64,000 bases of DNA from an uncultured Bacteroidales bacterium (GCA_947168525.1 CAMVMG010000001.1:457088-521087); one strand, 5' to 3'; positions 52,958 to 61,301 are shown, counted from the first letter of the stretch. Notes: generated from the sequence alone by a model not told the origin. Program-made: numbers and translations.

Positions 52958-53995
52958 ATGTCATTGTATATTCCAGAGCATTATAAAAACCTGCTGGGCA
53001 GCGCCGAGCAGACAGAAAAAGCTATCAAGGCGGTAAAAGATATGTTCCAGCTCAACCTGAGCGCCCAGCTGGCCCTGCTGCGGGTGACAGCCCCTATGAT
53101 GGTGCTCTCCGGCACAGGTATCAACGACGACCTCAACGGAGTGGAGCGTCCCGTGCGCTTCCCCGTGAAGTCCATGGGGGAGCGGAAGGCGGAGGTGGTG
53201 CACTCCCTGGCCAAGTGGAAGCGGCTCAAGCTGGCCGAACTGGGAATTGTCCCCGGTCGGGGTATCTACACGGACATGAACGCCCTCCGTCCTGACGAAG
53301 ACTTGGACAACATCCATTCTATCTATGTAGACCAGTGGGACTGGGAGAAGGTGATCCGCGAGGAAGACCGCAACCTGGACTTTCTGAAAAAGACGGTCCG
53401 GCGCATCTACGAGGCCGTGAAAGTGACCGAAAACAAGCTGTATGTAGAATTCCCGCAGCTTGTCCCGGAACTGCCGGAAGAGATTATCTTCATCCATGCG
53501 GAGGAATTGCGGCGCCTTTATCCTGGCCTGACGCCCAAGGAGCGGGAAAACGCTATTGTCAAGGAACACAAGGCGGTGTTCGTCATCGGCATCGGCTGCA
53601 AGCTGGAAGACGGGACAGTGCACGACGGGCGTGCGGCCGACTATGACGACTGGAGCACCCCCAACAGCGACGGCTTCCTGGGGCTCAACGGAGATATCCT
53701 GCTGTGGAACTCGGTGCTGGGAAACGCCTTCGAGATCTCCAGCATGGGCATCCGGGTGGATGCGGCGGCCCTCCGCCGCCAGCTTGCGGAGCGGGGCCAG
53801 GAAGACAAGGCCGGCCTGTATTTCCACCACCGGTTGCTGGAGGGGAGCCTTCCTTATACCATTGGCGGTGGTATCGGCCAGTCCCGTCTGTGCATGTTCC
53901 TGCTCCGGAAGGCGCACATCGGCGAAATCCAGTCCTCCATCTGGCCGGAGCCCATGCGGCAGGCCTGCCAGGCGGCCGGAATCTATTTAGTGTAG
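52958..53995 (+). CDS. asnA: Aspartate--ammonia ligase
   Basis: A 345-residue class II synthetase-like enzyme that makes asparagine from aspartate and ammonia with ATP. Family marks: VTAPMMVLSGTGINDDLNG near residue 45, YVDQWDWEKVI near 125, KLYVEFPQLVPELP near 165, SDGFLGLNGDILLWN near 235 and the class II motif 3-like GGGIGQSRLCMFLL near 305. ATG 52958 is favoured by the promoter position. Confidence 0.95.
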   Translation: MSLYIPEHYKNLLGSAEQTEKAIKAVKDMFQLNLSAQLALLRVTAPMMVLSGTGINDDLNGVERPVRFPVKSMGERKAEVVHSLAKWKRLKLAELGIVPGRGIYTDMNALRPDEDLDNIHSIYVDQWDWEKVIREEDRNLDFLKKTVRRIYEAVKVTENKLYVEFPQLVPELPEEIIFIHAEELRRLYPGLTPKERENAIVKEHKAVFVIGIGCKLEDGTVHDGRAADYDDWSTPNSDGFLGLNGDILLWNSVLGNAFEISSMGIRVDAAALRRQLAERGQEDKAGLYFHHRLLEGSLPYTIGGGIGQSRLCMFLLRKAHIGEIQSSIWPEPMRQACQAAGIYLV

Positions 53996-54000
53996 TTTTT

Positions 54001-54031
54001 TTTGTTATTTTCAGAAATTGTTGTAACTTTG
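54001..54031 (+). promoter_or_regulatory. Promoter of tRNA-Pro
   Basis: TTTG at 54001-54004 and TAACTTTG at 54024-54031 with a 19-bp spacer match the Bacteroidetes consensus. Confidence 0.7.
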
Positions 54032-54043
54032 CGTTCCATTCTT

Positions 54044-54119
54044 CTGGATGTAGCGCAGTTGGTAGCGCACCTGGTTAGGGACCAGGAGGTCGCTGGTTCA
54101 AGTCCAGTCATCCAGACCA
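54044..54119 (+). tRNA. tRNA-Pro, anticodon AGG, CCA encoded
   Basis: A complete cloverleaf folds by eye: acceptor 54044-54050 with 54109-54115, D stem 54053-54056 with 54065-54068, anticodon stem 54070-54074 with 54082-54086, T stem 54092-54096 with 54104-54108. Discriminator A 54116 is followed by CCA 54117-54119. The anticodon loop 54075-54081 is TTAGGGA, so bases 34-36 (54077-54079) read AGG, proline. A34 is unusual for a bacterial proline tRNA. Confidence 0.93.
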
Positions 54120-54123
54120 CTGA

Positions 54124-54166
54124 AAATCAAGCACTTACGGAGTTCCGCGGGTGCTTGATTTGTTTT
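54124..54166 (+). terminator. Terminator after tRNA-Pro
   Basis: 11-bp stem (54124-54134 with 54151-54161), 16-base loop, then TGTTTTTATG-type T-rich tail. Confidence 0.75.
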
Positions 54167-54243
54167 TATGTTGTGAAAATGTTGTGTTTTTAGCCCATTA
54201 TAGCGGTATAAATTTCTTGGAAAAGTTGTCCTTCTGGCAAAAA

Positions 54244-54278
54244 ATAACTCCTGATAAGGGGCGTTTATCAGGAGTTAT
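54244..54278. terminator. 14-bp perfect hairpin
   Basis: 54244-54257 pairs with 54265-54278 around a 7-base loop. It may end transcription or be a leftover of a mobile element next to the tRNA; no T-tract follows. Confidence 0.5.
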
Positions 54279-54305
54279 ATCAAAGTTTGTCGCCGTTCGG
54301 ACCTC

Positions 54306-54668
54306 ATGAACAAACCCAAACTCTATGAAGTGATTTCCGCCGCCCTTGATGAATACCTTTCACACCATCCCTATGCAGCAGGCTATGTGAATAAGGTGTA
54401 AAAGCAAAGATTTTTCATAAAACTAGGGAAATTGGACAAGGAAGTATTGTCGATAGCCATATAAGATATTTTCGAAAACAGGGGGACCAGACACGAGGAT
54501 AACCATCCTTTGTTCTCTGAAGCATTCAGAAACAGTCCGGACAAATTGACCCAATGGAGTGCGTTCCTAAGGAAAACCAAAATCAATAACGGGCCCTCTT
54601 TTGCCACTGTAGTGGATCTCATCGGGAAAGAGTTGAGACCATATTGGGAAGGCTTGGAAATCAAGTAA
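54306..54668 (+). pseudogene. Decayed toxin gene, AbiEii-like C-terminus
   Basis: One reading frame runs through two in-frame stops (54399-54401 and 54462-54464) to 54668. From 54465 it reads IFENRGTRHED, ALFSEAFRNSPDKLTQWSA-type and FLRKTK motifs, matching the end of nucleotidyltransferase toxins of the AbiEii/AbiGii family (consensus TFxxRGT followed by a QWxAFLRK block). The first part (31 residues from ATG 54306) is not clearly related. No AbiEi antitoxin remains beside it. Identification rests on the motif order alone. Confidence 0.6.
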
Positions 54669-54752
54669 CTTGAGAAATAGCCGGGCAGGCGGCTTTTGCC
54701 GACTGGATCGGCCTTATTTGCCGGAGTCCGAGAAAATGTCTACATTCGCATT

Positions 54753-55226
54753 ATGGAATTCAGACCTTTAAGAAGATTCAAGCAGGCGGCTTCCGAGGAG
54801 GAATGTCTGGCCATACTGGAGAGCGCTCCGCGCGGGATTCTTTCCGTTCATGGCGAGAACGGATATCCCTATGGCATCCCCATGAATTACTTCCTTGCCG
54901 ACGGAAAACTCTATTTCCACTGCGCCATGGAAGGACATAAGCTCGATGCCGTCAGGGCCAACGACAAAGTGTGTTTCACGGTGCTGTCGGAGCCGGTTAG
55001 GAACCCTGGTGAATGGTGGAATTGCTTCACCAGTGTGATCTGCTTCGGCCGCATTGCCGAGGTGAAAGACGAGCAGCGTAAGAATGCCCTGCTGCGTACA
55101 CTCGGAGCCAAGTTATTCCCCGCCGGTTACGACATCGAGGCCGATATGGCCAAGAACGCGCACCGGGCGCTCATCCTGGAACTCACCATCGACCATATGA
55201 GCGGGAAGAAGGTAAGGGAGAAATAG
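54753..55226 (+). CDS. NimA-like flavin-binding (PNPOx-fold) protein
   Basis: A 157-residue split-barrel flavoprotein. ILSVHGENGYPYGIPMNYF near residue 29 and DGKLYFHCAMEGHKLDAV near 50 match the Nim/pyridoxamine-phosphate-oxidase-like group; CFGRIAEV near 97 closes the barrel. The group includes 5-nitroimidazole reductases (Nim), but most members have no proven role and resistance cannot be concluded. ATG 54753 is chosen because residue 2 onward fits the family start. Confidence 0.85.
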   Translation: MEFRPLRRFKQAASEEECLAILESAPRGILSVHGENGYPYGIPMNYFLADGKLYFHCAMEGHKLDAVRANDKVCFTVLSEPVRNPGEWWNCFTSVICFGRIAEVKDEQRKNALLRTLGAKLFPAGYDIEADMAKNAHRALILELTIDHMSGKKVREK

Positions 55227-55313
55227 CGTTTCTGCCCATACTTGGCGATGGAGGGTCAGTTTTTTCAGAAATGATATTGATTTGATTCTCTTGGCAACTT
55301 CGTCTGCCATAGC

Positions 55314-55634
55314 CTATGCCAGCTTGACGGCAGTGCCTGAGGCTGTTACCATGAGCATGCCGCCCCCTTCACCAAGGACTTCGTAGTCGATGTCAATGCC
55401 CACGACGGCATCGGCACCCAGGGAACGGGCGCGTGAGGACATTTCCTCCATGGCCTGATTGCGAGCTTTGATGAGTTCTTCTTCGTAGGAGCCGCTGCGG
55501 CCGCCGACTATATTGCGGATGCTGGCAGCGAAGTCCCTCAGGAAGTTTACCCCGGAGATCACTTCGCCGAAAACGACGCCTTTGTATTCTGCTATGGTGC
55601 GTCCTTCAATGCTGGGTGTTGTAGTAAGAATCAT
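55314..55634 (-). CDS. YbjQ/UPF0145-family protein
   Basis: A 106-residue soluble protein. [25 protein letters not shown] at the start and [18 protein letters not shown] near residue 75 are the family hallmarks. Members form pentamers with proposed metal-binding surfaces; function is unsettled. ATG 55634 is used because the family begins at MILTT. Confidence 0.9.
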   Translation of the reverse strand: MILTTTPSIEGRTIAEYKGVVFGEVISGVNFLRDFAASIRNIVGGRSGSYEEELIKARNQAMEEMSSRARSLGADAVVGIDIDYEVLGEGGGMLMVTASGTAVKLA

Positions 55635-55694
55635 AATCTGGATGTTTAACGATTCAAAGGTATACATTTTCAGTGAAATGTCAGCCTAGCTGGA

Positions 55695-55998
55695 GTGTGG
55701 CCCCTCCGGACCCTAAAGAACGCCATGCAACGCAGCTATGGCGCCGTAAGCCGTGTTCTAAAGAAATCCATGTTCTGGCAAAAGCATCGGGGTGTAGCCA
55801 TGAATGAGCGTCAAGTCAAGCTTGTCAACAGGCTGTGGGATGGATTTGAGGGGAAACTCACAACGGCAAAACGGGTCCAAATCTGCAAAACCTCCCATCC
55901 ACCGCACTCCGCGACATCAATAACCTGATAGAAAAGGCATTTTGGTAAAGGCCGATGAGGGCAGCAAAAATACCAGCTATGTCCTTGTGGAGGAGTGA
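55695..55998 (+). pseudogene. C-terminal remnant of a Fic-family protein
   Basis: The frame from about 55695 reads VSRVLKKSMFWQKHRGVAMNERQ and LVNRLWDGFEGKLTTAK, the linker and winged-helix tail typical of Fic proteins. Two frameshifts follow: near 55900 the frame moves to ALRDINNLIEKA, and near 55935 to GILVKADEGSKNTSYVLVEE, ending at 55998. The catalytic Fic motif (HPFxxGNG) is absent because the N-terminal part is missing. It is clearly non-functional. Confidence 0.75.
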
Positions 55999-56015
55999 AT
56001 GCTAAGATGTGCTTT

Positions 56016-56447
56016 TCAGAAATAGTCGGCAGACAGAGATTCCACCGGATAATCGGCCTCGATGGTGAGTTCGCCCGCGTTTGTGATTTCCGCGACTTGT
56101 GAACCAAAGAAACTGTCAAAATGGGACAAGCATTTGATGGGCATACCGTTGTCATCGCGTTGTGGCCATGTCGAAGCCCTTTTGTTCAGGGTTGCCGTAT
56201 CCTGAAAGTGGAGAACATATCGGCACTGGACAAAACTTCCAAGAGGGTAACAGAATATTGTATCGATCGATGTCTCCATCAAGGTATATTCCATTCTGCC
56301 CAGCCCGGCCTTATTCACCAAGCGCTCATGTGAGTGCGCCTCACGGCCATAGTGTATATCCAGGGTAAAGGCCGCCGAAAAGAGGAGAAAGATAAAAGCC
56401 ACGATAGACAGAATCGTGTAAAGCAGGATTTTGTGCAAGGGTGGCAT
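56016..56447 (-). CDS. Small membrane-anchored hypothetical protein, 143 residues
   Basis: An N-terminal transmembrane helix (about residues 9-30) is followed by a strand-rich soluble part with GMPIKCLSHFDSF near 100. No recognised family. It is the third of a tightly packed minus-strand set (56827, 56468, 56016; gaps 23 and 20 bp), so shared function is likely. Confidence 0.65.
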   Translation of the reverse strand: MPPLHKILLYTILSIVAFIFLLFSAAFTLDIHYGREAHSHERLVNKAGLGRMEYTLMETSIDTIFCYPLGSFVQCRYVLHFQDTATLNKRASTWPQRDDNGMPIKCLSHFDSFFGSQVAEITNAGELTIEADYPVESLSADYF

Positions 56448-56467
56448 GGAGGACCAATTATATTCAG

Positions 56468-56803
56468 CTATAGTTCAATATTCTTGTGTTCATTACCGTC
56501 TTCCTTAAGCTTCTTATTTACATAGATTCCTGCCCAAACAAATGAAATGGCAGATATAATGTCAATGGTGGTCCAGAGTTCCTTATCCTGTAGATAAACA
56601 GGGAAAATCGGATTGAATAATAGGGCTATTACACCAAAGAGAGCGGCACCAAAGATGATTTTCTCCTCTATAGAATAGCTCCCATACGCTATGACACCGC
56701 TTGATAGACATACCACGATTCTAAGGAAAGTATAGTATCCGATAGGCATATCAGCAATTCCAATGAGAAGGAATGCGGCTGGGATTAAGAATATCCAAAT
56801 CAT
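56468..56803 (-). CDS. Four-helix membrane protein, DUF6804-like
   Basis: A 111-residue protein with about four helices. The stretch MPIGYYTFLRIVVCLSSGVI near residue 19 and LLFNPIFPVYL near 62 resemble the DUF6804-type family. The function is unknown. Middle gene of the three-gene set. Confidence 0.68.
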   Translation of the reverse strand: MIWIFLIPAAFLLIGIADMPIGYYTFLRIVVCLSSGVIAYGSYSIEEKIIFGAALFGVIALLFNPIFPVYLQDKELWTTIDIISAISFVWAGIYVNKKLKEDGNEHKNIEL

Positions 56804-56826
56804 AATTCTGTGAGTTAGTTAAAAGG

Positions 56827-57219
56827 TTAATACATCATCATTTTGCGCTGCAAGTCCGTGAATATCTTGAGAAGCATTATTTCTTGATCGTATGAGTCGA
56901 TAAAGGTCCAATCAATCTTGAAATCAGGCATCGTAGGATCTCCTTTGAGTTCATACTGAATCATAATAGCATTCTTGCTGACCTGCTGAAAATAGAAGTG
57001 ACTGGAGCCATCTGGGTTGTTCATGCCAATGTCCATGAATGTCCTTGTCTCCGTGAGGACCGCCATATTGGGATGTGATGACAAGAGACGTTCTACAAGG
57101 ACGTTGTATTTTTCTCTCATGCCACCGTGGGCGGCCACATGTTCAACGACTTCTTCAGACTTTGATTTGGTCTTGACAATGATTACGATTGCGATTATCG
57201 CTACAATGAATATCCACAT
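56827..57219 (-). CDS. Small membrane-anchored hypothetical protein, 130 residues
   Basis: One N-terminal helix (WIFIVAIIAIVIIV) anchors an alpha/beta soluble domain with MNNPDGSSHFYFQQ near residue 65. I do not recognise it. It is the first of three genes; a promoter-like leader shared with another island gene lies upstream (57268-57304). Confidence 0.65.
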   Translation of the reverse strand: MWIFIVAIIAIVIIVKTKSKSEEVVEHVAAHGGMREKYNVLVERLLSSHPNMAVLTETRTFMDIGMNNPDGSSHFYFQQVSKNAIMIQYELKGDPTMPDFKIDWTFIDSYDQEIMLLKIFTDLQRKMMMY

Positions 57220-57267
57220 AATGCTGTACGATTGTTTAACGGTGTAACTATGTTTATTTTGTTTTGT

Positions 57268-57304
57268 TCATCTATATATGACGGGAATCATGAAAAGGTA
57301 ACCC
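57268..57304 (-). promoter_or_regulatory. Shared leader element, copy 1
   Basis: On the minus strand it reads GGTTACCTTTTC, then GATTC and CATATA, upstream of the gene starting at 57219. The same order occurs at 58298-58336 upstream of the gene starting at 58262. TTACCTTTT resembles the -7 box TAnnTTTG. Confidence 0.5.
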
Positions 57305-57313
57305 GAAATAGAA

Positions 57314-57345
57314 TAAAAAAACTGCCCTCGACAAAGCGAGAGCAG
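57314..57345 (-). terminator. Rho-independent terminator on the minus strand
   Basis: CTGCCCTCG 57322-57330 pairs with CGAGAGCAG 57337-57345 (one mismatch) and the minus strand continues with a run of T. It ends the gene at 57367-57711. Confidence 0.75.
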
Positions 57346-57366
57346 CAATAAACAATTAAAAAGTAA

Positions 57367-57711
57367 CTATTTTAGTATATCTATAGTGTAAGAAACCTCA
57401 CGGATGGGCTCATTGGCCATCCCCCCTACATTATCATTGCTGGAATAAGTAATATCATAGCGCGCCGACGAACAACGGGCCCCAAGTGCATAACGAACAT
57501 TTTCAATAAAAACATTCAGTTCTTCTCTGACCTGCACATGGTCAAAGCCATACGACCTAATGTCAACATTGATGGCATCAATAGGCTTATTAGTAGCGAC
57601 AAGGCCATCATAATTAGTAAAATCTGCGAGACGGGCAACAAAATCGGCCCTACAATTATCGGGTTCCTGAAACCTGATAAGAACTTGGAAAAGATTTACA
57701 TCTCGGTTCAT
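57367..57711 (-). CDS. Hypothetical soluble protein, 114 residues
   Basis: An alpha/beta protein without signal or membrane segment; RSYGFDHVQVREELNVFIE and RYDITYSSNDNVGG are its recognisable secondary-structure stretches. No family match. It has its own terminator downstream. Confidence 0.6.
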   Translation of the reverse strand: MNRDVNLFQVLIRFQEPDNCRADFVARLADFTNYDGLVATNKPIDAINVDIRSYGFDHVQVREELNVFIENVRYALGARCSSARYDITYSSNDNVGGMANEPIREVSYTIDILK

Positions 57712-57812
57712 TTTTTTATTATGTTTAACAATACTAATTCGAGCATTATCAATAACTTATATTGATAGCCCGCAGGTACAATAATACAATCCTTCCCTCA
57801 GATTTCCAAATA

Positions 57813-57837
57813 AATCCCGCATATTTTTTGCGGGATT
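57813..57837. terminator. 8-bp hairpin, possible terminator
   Basis: AATCCCGC 57813-57820 pairs with GCGGGATT 57830-57837. It follows the small membrane peptide gene on the minus strand. Confidence 0.5.
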
Positions 57838-57878
57838 GTGAGCCAGGAGCAGTAAAACTTGGAAACAGGTTTCTTGAT

Positions 57879-58022
57879 TCAGAAAAGTTCTGTGATGGAG
57901 ATTATGATTGCAACAGGAATCATGATCATGAGAGGGCCAAGAATGCTTGCGAGTAATGTTTGGCCAATGAAACCGAGAAAACTGTCGGCTTCCATAATCT
58001 GCCTTCCGGATTTGCTGTACAT
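57879..58022 (-). CDS. Small membrane peptide, 47 residues
   Basis: A short frame from ATG 58022 to TGA 57879-57881 has a soluble start (MYSKSGRQIMEADSFLGF) and two adjoining hydrophobic stretches (IGQTLLASILGPLMIMIPVA). It follows the 60-residue membrane protein on the same strand by 57 bp. The composition suits a membrane peptide, e.g. a type I toxin or a regulatory subunit, but neither can be shown. Confidence 0.4.
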   Translation of the reverse strand: MYSKSGRQIMEADSFLGFIGQTLLASILGPLMIMIPVAIIISITELF

Positions 58023-58079
58023 CACGTACTTTGTTTTGGGACTATCGTTGTACATAATTCATTATCGTTTAGCGGGTCA

Positions 58080-58262
58080 TTATTCCTGGTTGTCTTTCTT
58101 GTTTTCTTCGATGTCGGTTACCTTCTTCGAATTTTCCTTTACGACTAGGACAATACCCAGAATAATCCAGAAGATGGGGCCGGCCGGATTGTGGCCAGCT
58201 GAGATTGCTCCGAGAGCGCTGATGGCGCCAAGAACGATAGAGATAATACCGAATGTTTTCAT
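58080..58262 (-). CDS. Small two-helix membrane protein, 60 residues
   Basis: MKTFGIISIVLGAISALGAI and GPIFWIILGIVLVVKENSKK are two hydrophobic helices separated by a short Asn-Pro turn, then a charged tail. No recognised family. It carries the shared leader element upstream (58298-58336). Confidence 0.6.
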   Translation of the reverse strand: MKTFGIISIVLGAISALGAISAGHNPAGPIFWIILGIVLVVKENSKKVTDIEENKKDNQE

Positions 58263-58297
58263 GATTCTATGACTTTATTGATTTAACTTCATTACTG

Positions 58298-58336
58298 TGT
58301 TCAATCCTATATGTCGAAGAATCCGAAAAGGTAACC
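58298..58336 (-). promoter_or_regulatory. Shared leader element, copy 2
   Basis: GGTTACCTTTTC, GGATTC and CATATA on the minus strand, followed by a short AT-rich leader into ATG 58262. It matches the element at 57268-57304. Confidence 0.5.
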
Positions 58337-58343
58337 GTGTTTT

Positions 58344-58676
58344 TCAAAAAAAGAACATAGATTTCTTTTTTGCCTTGAGCCAGACCCTATCTAAGTGAGA
58401 CTTGGACCTAAAGTCTATAAGGGCCCCATCGTAAGGAGTAGGTCTCTGCCGCATAACCATATGTGGCCTTCTTGGAAGATAATATGTATTAATCCAAAAT
58501 TTAAGATATTTCTCTCCGCCAAAATCCCGTATTGCTTTAGCATAATCATTAGGAAAAACTAAATGAACTTTTTCTGAAAAATCATCTAAAGTAAATCTGT
58601 TAGGGAGTTCGCGAATTATCTCCAAAGAATTGGCATCCAAAAAAGCTTGAGCGTTTTTATAAATTACTTTTTTCAT
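58344..58676 (-). CDS. Hypothetical basic protein, 110 residues
   Basis: A soluble protein with a basic C-terminus (KSHLDRVWLKAKKKS). LPNRFTLDDFSEKVHLVFP resembles a helix-turn segment but no domain is recognised. ATG 58676 is close to a TATCTTTG box on the minus strand (58681-58688), hence almost leaderless. Confidence 0.6.
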   Translation of the reverse strand: MKKVIYKNAQAFLDANSLEIIRELPNRFTLDDFSEKVHLVFPNDYAKAIRDFGGEKYLKFWINTYYLPRRPHMVMRQRPTPYDGALIDFRSKSHLDRVWLKAKKKSMFFF

Positions 58677-58947
58677 AGACAAAGATATACTAATTTTTAT
58701 TTCACCGTTCCCAAGGACAGACAAGGATAGAACAATGATGAACGGTGTTTACATCATTGCCTATGTTAATAGCAGGAGAAAGAAATTGGCAGTAAAACGA
58801 GAATTAGTATTTCCTGCGAATAGATCAGTACCAAGAGACACATTTTTCGCTATCCATAAAACAAATATAGTGATAAATTTTGAAAAAGGCGAAGATACGT
58901 TTCGCAAAATATCCTTATTTTTGTCTCTGTAACCAATTAGAAGCAGT

Positions 58948-60036
58948 ATGCCAGCTAACAAAAACGCCGTCGTAAGATATATTATTCTGGATAGGATGCT
59001 GTCGGACCAGCACCATTACTACACTCGCACCCAATTGTTGAATGCCGTGAACGATTCACTGAAAGGAATTGACGAGGCCCTGCAGGTGAGCAAGCGTACG
59101 ATAGAGATGGACTTGAGGGATATGGAGAACATTTTCCAGATAGACCTTGATGAGAGTAAGGTGATTAACGGAAAGAAAGTGATTCGATATGCTGATCAGA
59201 CGAGATCCATTTTCACAAAGCCGCTGTCGGCCGATGAGAAAATGCTTCTCAATGAAGTTTTGAATACACTTGGACAGTTCTCTGGCCTTGATAATTTCGA
59301 GTGGTTAGATGATCTGAAAACGAAGTTGAGGAATCAGTTATCTTTCGGAGGAAGTAAGTTTGACACTAAGAATGGTGTTTTGCAAAATAAAGTAATATGT
59401 TTCAGTTCAAACGAATTCCTCAAGAATAAGGAGTATTTAGGATGGTTCTTCTCTGCCATTACGAACAAGAAAGTCGTTTCAATCACATATCGGCAGTTTG
59501 ATGCAGAGAAAGCGCAGGAAATCATTGCCTACCCTTATATGCTTAAGCAATACAAGGATAGATGGTATCTGCTATGCACTCCCACCTGTGACAAGAAACT
59601 GCCATACAACCCACACTTCATTGCCACTATCCCGCTGGACAGGATCGAGGCTTATGAGGAAGTACAGAACATTCCTTATGTGAAGTGCCAGGTGAACATC
59701 GATGAACTCTTTGACGACATTGTAGGAGTGACATATTACTGGGACAAACCCGTAGAACACATTGTTTTCGCTGTTCACAAGTCATCCGTCAACTATATCC
59801 GCACGAAACCTATGCACCCATATCAGGCCGAATTATCACAGGAAGACCAGGCCGAACTGCATCGAGAGAACCCCAAACTGGAAGATTATTCCTTTTTCTC
59901 CCTTGATTGCAAATTAAATTACGAACTTTCCTCGTTATTCAGGAGCTATGGACCCAATCTGGTTGTTATATCGCCAGAGTCTTTGAAAGGAGAAATGATA
60001 GAAAACGCTCAAAGGATGCTCGAACTATACTTGTAG
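58948..60036 (+). CDS. WYL-domain transcriptional regulator
   Basis: A 362-residue protein with an N-terminal winged HTH (YYTRTQLLNAVN, QVSKRTIEMDLRDMENIF, about 10-75) and a WYL domain at about 155-245 (VVSITYRQFDAEKAQEIIAYPYML, KDRWYLLC), plus a C-terminal WCX extension. WYL regulators often control defence islands in response to nucleic acids or nucleotides. It converges with the 378-residue unknown gene (gap 42 bp) and lies near the Pif1-like helicase. Confidence 0.88.
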   Translation: MPANKNAVVRYIILDRMLSDQHHYYTRTQLLNAVNDSLKGIDEALQVSKRTIEMDLRDMENIFQIDLDESKVINGKKVIRYADQTRSIFTKPLSADEKMLLNEVLNTLGQFSGLDNFEWLDDLKTKLRNQLSFGGSKFDTKNGVLQNKVICFSSNEFLKNKEYLGWFFSAITNKKVVSITYRQFDAEKAQEIIAYPYMLKQYKDRWYLLCTPTCDKKLPYNPHFIATIPLDRIEAYEEVQNIPYVKCQVNIDELFDDIVGVTYYWDKPVEHIVFAVHKSSVNYIRTKPMHPYQAELSQEDQAELHRENPKLEDYSFFSLDCKLNYELSSLFRSYGPNLVVISPESLKGEMIENAQRMLELYL

Positions 60037-60078
60037 GTTTTTACGAGATTTGAGCAATGTATGTCGATATACATTACT

Positions 60079-61215
60079 CTAACGCCAAAGCTTTTTGTTT
60101 TCTTCTTTGTTAGGATACTCCTTTGAATATTTCCCAAACCATATTATTACGTCACATAGCAGGTAGGCTGTGCTATATAGGAGATAAGGGGTATCCATAT
60201 ATTGTAAATACTGCTGCAGTTTCATGCCCTCATGTGTAGATCGGTCTGAATGGGAACCTGGGTGAGTCACGTTAATAATGAATTCGACACTTTTTTCAAT
60301 AGGTGCAGGAAAATGAGCTTTCTTACACTGAACATAGCCACATCGATTTGCGATCTGTCCTGACATAAAACGAAACGAATTCCAAATATTTACATCCCCT
60401 GATACGATACAGTTATCATGAAGGAATCCCATAGTATTAGCTGCTCTAAACAAATACTCCAATATAATTCGCAAACTATTAAATCTATTATTTGTGTCCA
60501 TTATCAATCCAGATGTAGCCGCGCCTATTATCTCGCGGAGATTGTTGATACAGAATTGTTTAGATTCTTTGTTGAAGTATTTGTCAATGATAGTAAAGAC
60601 ATCTTCCATTTGAATGGACACAAGAGCTTCAGATTTAAGTAATTCATCCTGTACCTCTAAAGATGGAACTCTTATCATCAGCTCATATAAATCGAATCTG
60701 TTGACTTCGTGATAGATTTGATAAAACTGTGAAACTCGCTCACGCACGTATTCCGAAGTTAATTCTCGAAGAATATACTCTGTTCGGGCTACGCCATTGG
60801 CTTTAACTGCAAAATGAGCAATATTTTTGCTGATTGGAAAACTATTTGGAGTAGCTGACATTTTTCCAACTTTAATTTGTCCATCGACAAATGCCGCATA
60901 TCCGCCGTTGTTGTTATCCGTATCATATACTTCCAAGGTATCAACCAACTTGCTTGTCGCTGGCTGATAACTTCGCACCCAATACGGAGCTTTTGTTAGA
61001 GAGAGAGTATTGATGTCACAATTACGATAATCGCTACTCAAATTGACGGTTCGTATGTAACGTATTTCACGTATATCGTTTTCTCGCATATCAACATAAC
61101 ATGCGAAGGTGTCATCTTTTATTTCTAAAGCATCTACTAACTCTTTAAGTTTGTAATAGTTATACCCGTTTTGTAAGGCAGGTAAATCTTTGTGGAAAGT
61201 ATTGTAATTCTTCAT
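60079..61215 (-). CDS. Unrecognised 378-residue protein of the island
   Basis: An AT-rich gene encoding a soluble protein. An N-terminal part (1-200) is mixed alpha/beta with DTDNNNGGYAAFVDGQIK near 95; the C-terminal part (about 200-378) is helical and contains NRFNSLRIILEYLFRAAN, THPGSHSDRSTHEGMK and YMDTPYLLYSTAYLLCDVI. I find no family with confidence. The helical half with a conserved-looking His-Glu-Gly stretch may be a HEPN-like or receptor domain, but that is a guess. Codon use is unlike the core genes. Confidence 0.6.
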   Translation of the reverse strand: MKNYNTFHKDLPALQNGYNYYKLKELVDALEIKDDTFACYVDMRENDIREIRYIRTVNLSSDYRNCDINTLSLTKAPYWVRSYQPATSKLVDTLEVYDTDNNNGGYAAFVDGQIKVGKMSATPNSFPISKNIAHFAVKANGVARTEYILRELTSEYVRERVSQFYQIYHEVNRFDLYELMIRVPSLEVQDELLKSEALVSIQMEDVFTIIDKYFNKESKQFCINNLREIIGAATSGLIMDTNNRFNSLRIILEYLFRAANTMGFLHDNCIVSGDVNIWNSFRFMSGQIANRCGYVQCKKAHFPAPIEKSVEFIINVTHPGSHSDRSTHEGMKLQQYLQYMDTPYLLYSTAYLLCDVIIWFGKYSKEYPNKEENKKLWR

Positions 61216-61301
61216 GACACGCAAATTGTATATTGACAAATATACCAATTGTTAGAATCATTTCCAATACAGTTTGACTGTCAAGAGCAATGATAGAAAC
61301 C

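Noticed and set aside
57762..57956. 64-codon plus-strand frame
   Set aside because: It overlaps the hairpin at 57813 and the small membrane peptide gene on the other strand; no recognisable features.
58735..58932. 65-codon plus-strand frame and the 66-codon frame opposite it
   Set aside because: AT-rich spacer with promoters on both sides; no protein-like sequence and overlapping each other.
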